This document shows positions 63,776-64,000 of a stretch of DNA of 64,000 bases, piece by piece. Source of the stretch: Agrypnia vestita (taxonomy: Eukaryota; Arthropoda; Insecta; Trichoptera; Phryganeidae); contig JADDOH010000469.1 in assembly GCA_016648135.1 (NCBI GenBank), forward strand, positions 163,386-227,385, written 5' to 3'. The position numbers were made by a program, and so were the translations under genes. Below the pieces are notes generated by a model. It searched no databases, was not told where the DNA came from, and worked only from the letters and a program-made list of their open reading frames with translations. Positions within the stretch are counted from its first letter, which is position 1, and each line of letters begins with the position of its first letter.

Positions 63776-64000
63776 TTTACTTTATTAGAGCTTGTGTTGT
63801 TGCTTGAAGAATGGGTTAAATAAAATCCATAGGTCTGAGGTGCAACGGAGGAACGTGGAGGTACCCACGTTAACTAGCACAGCACCAAGGTAAATTGCTA
63901 TTACCATAGAGGTTTCAGCTATTACTTATTCTAGAAGGCTGGCGGCCGCGCACAGCCACCGGGGTATTGCACACAATCGAGATTGATAAACTGCAACTGT

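Overview
This window looks like nuclear DNA from an insect. It is AT-rich, has introns with GT..AG borders, carries interstitial TTAGG repeats (the common insect telomere motif, absent from flies), and is crowded with insect-type transposons (mariner, piggyBac, hAT, Helitron-like, Gypsy LTRs, several non-LTR retrotransposon lineages, foldback MITEs). The transposon mix and long introns would suit a beetle, a bug or a moth; the sequence alone does not let me choose. Nothing suggests a prokaryote.

Most genuine coding sequence is split into short exons that simple ORF calling misses. I assembled two complete three-exon genes, both on the minus strand. Gene 1 (exons 16183-16044, 13281-12538, 10533-9261) encodes a secreted protein of about 718 residues: signal peptide, long Asn/Gln/Tyr/Pro-rich region with a basic cluster, a four-cysteine segment, and a low-complexity tail. 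Gene 2 (exons 46283-46082, 42473-42266, 27097-26950) encodes a secreted protein of about 185 residues with a signal peptide, a furin-like RRVRR site and a four-cysteine C-terminal segment. All four splice junctions have canonical borders and matching phases. Both proteins have a C-x5-C pair, then 22-26 residues to a phase-2 intron, then a second cysteine pair followed by proline. They may therefore be old tandem paralogues, and the framework recalls the insect DM4/DM12 (PF07841) proteins. That family link is inference.

Layout. 1-9.2 kb: repeats, LINE and mariner fragments, a tRNA-Gln(UUG) at 6179-6250. 9.26-16.2 kb: gene 1, with retroelement debris in its introns and a TATA box before exon 1. 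16.3-26.9 kb: intergenic DNA with a 30-bp minisatellite, a decayed piggyBac element with TTAA target sites, LINE ends and a 1.3 kb foldback. 26.95-46.3 kb: gene 2. Its 15.2 kb second intron holds a TTAGG array, hAT and LINE fragments, a Helitron-like element, a structurally intact mariner (36137-37407) with an open 339-codon transposase, and a GC-rich island that could be a first exon. Its first intron holds a U6 snRNA copy fused to the 3' end of a LINE. 46.9-64 kb: Gypsy-type LTRs (one a clean solo LTR with a 4-bp target duplication), LINE fragments, foldbacks and long AT-rich stretches where I see no gene.

The most unusual recurring signal is a short RNA-like motif, CTGATGA - short stem - GAAAC, found in about nine places in both orientations, often next to related AT-rich 3' sequence. 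It resembles the hammerhead ribozyme cores reported in Penelope-like retroelements.
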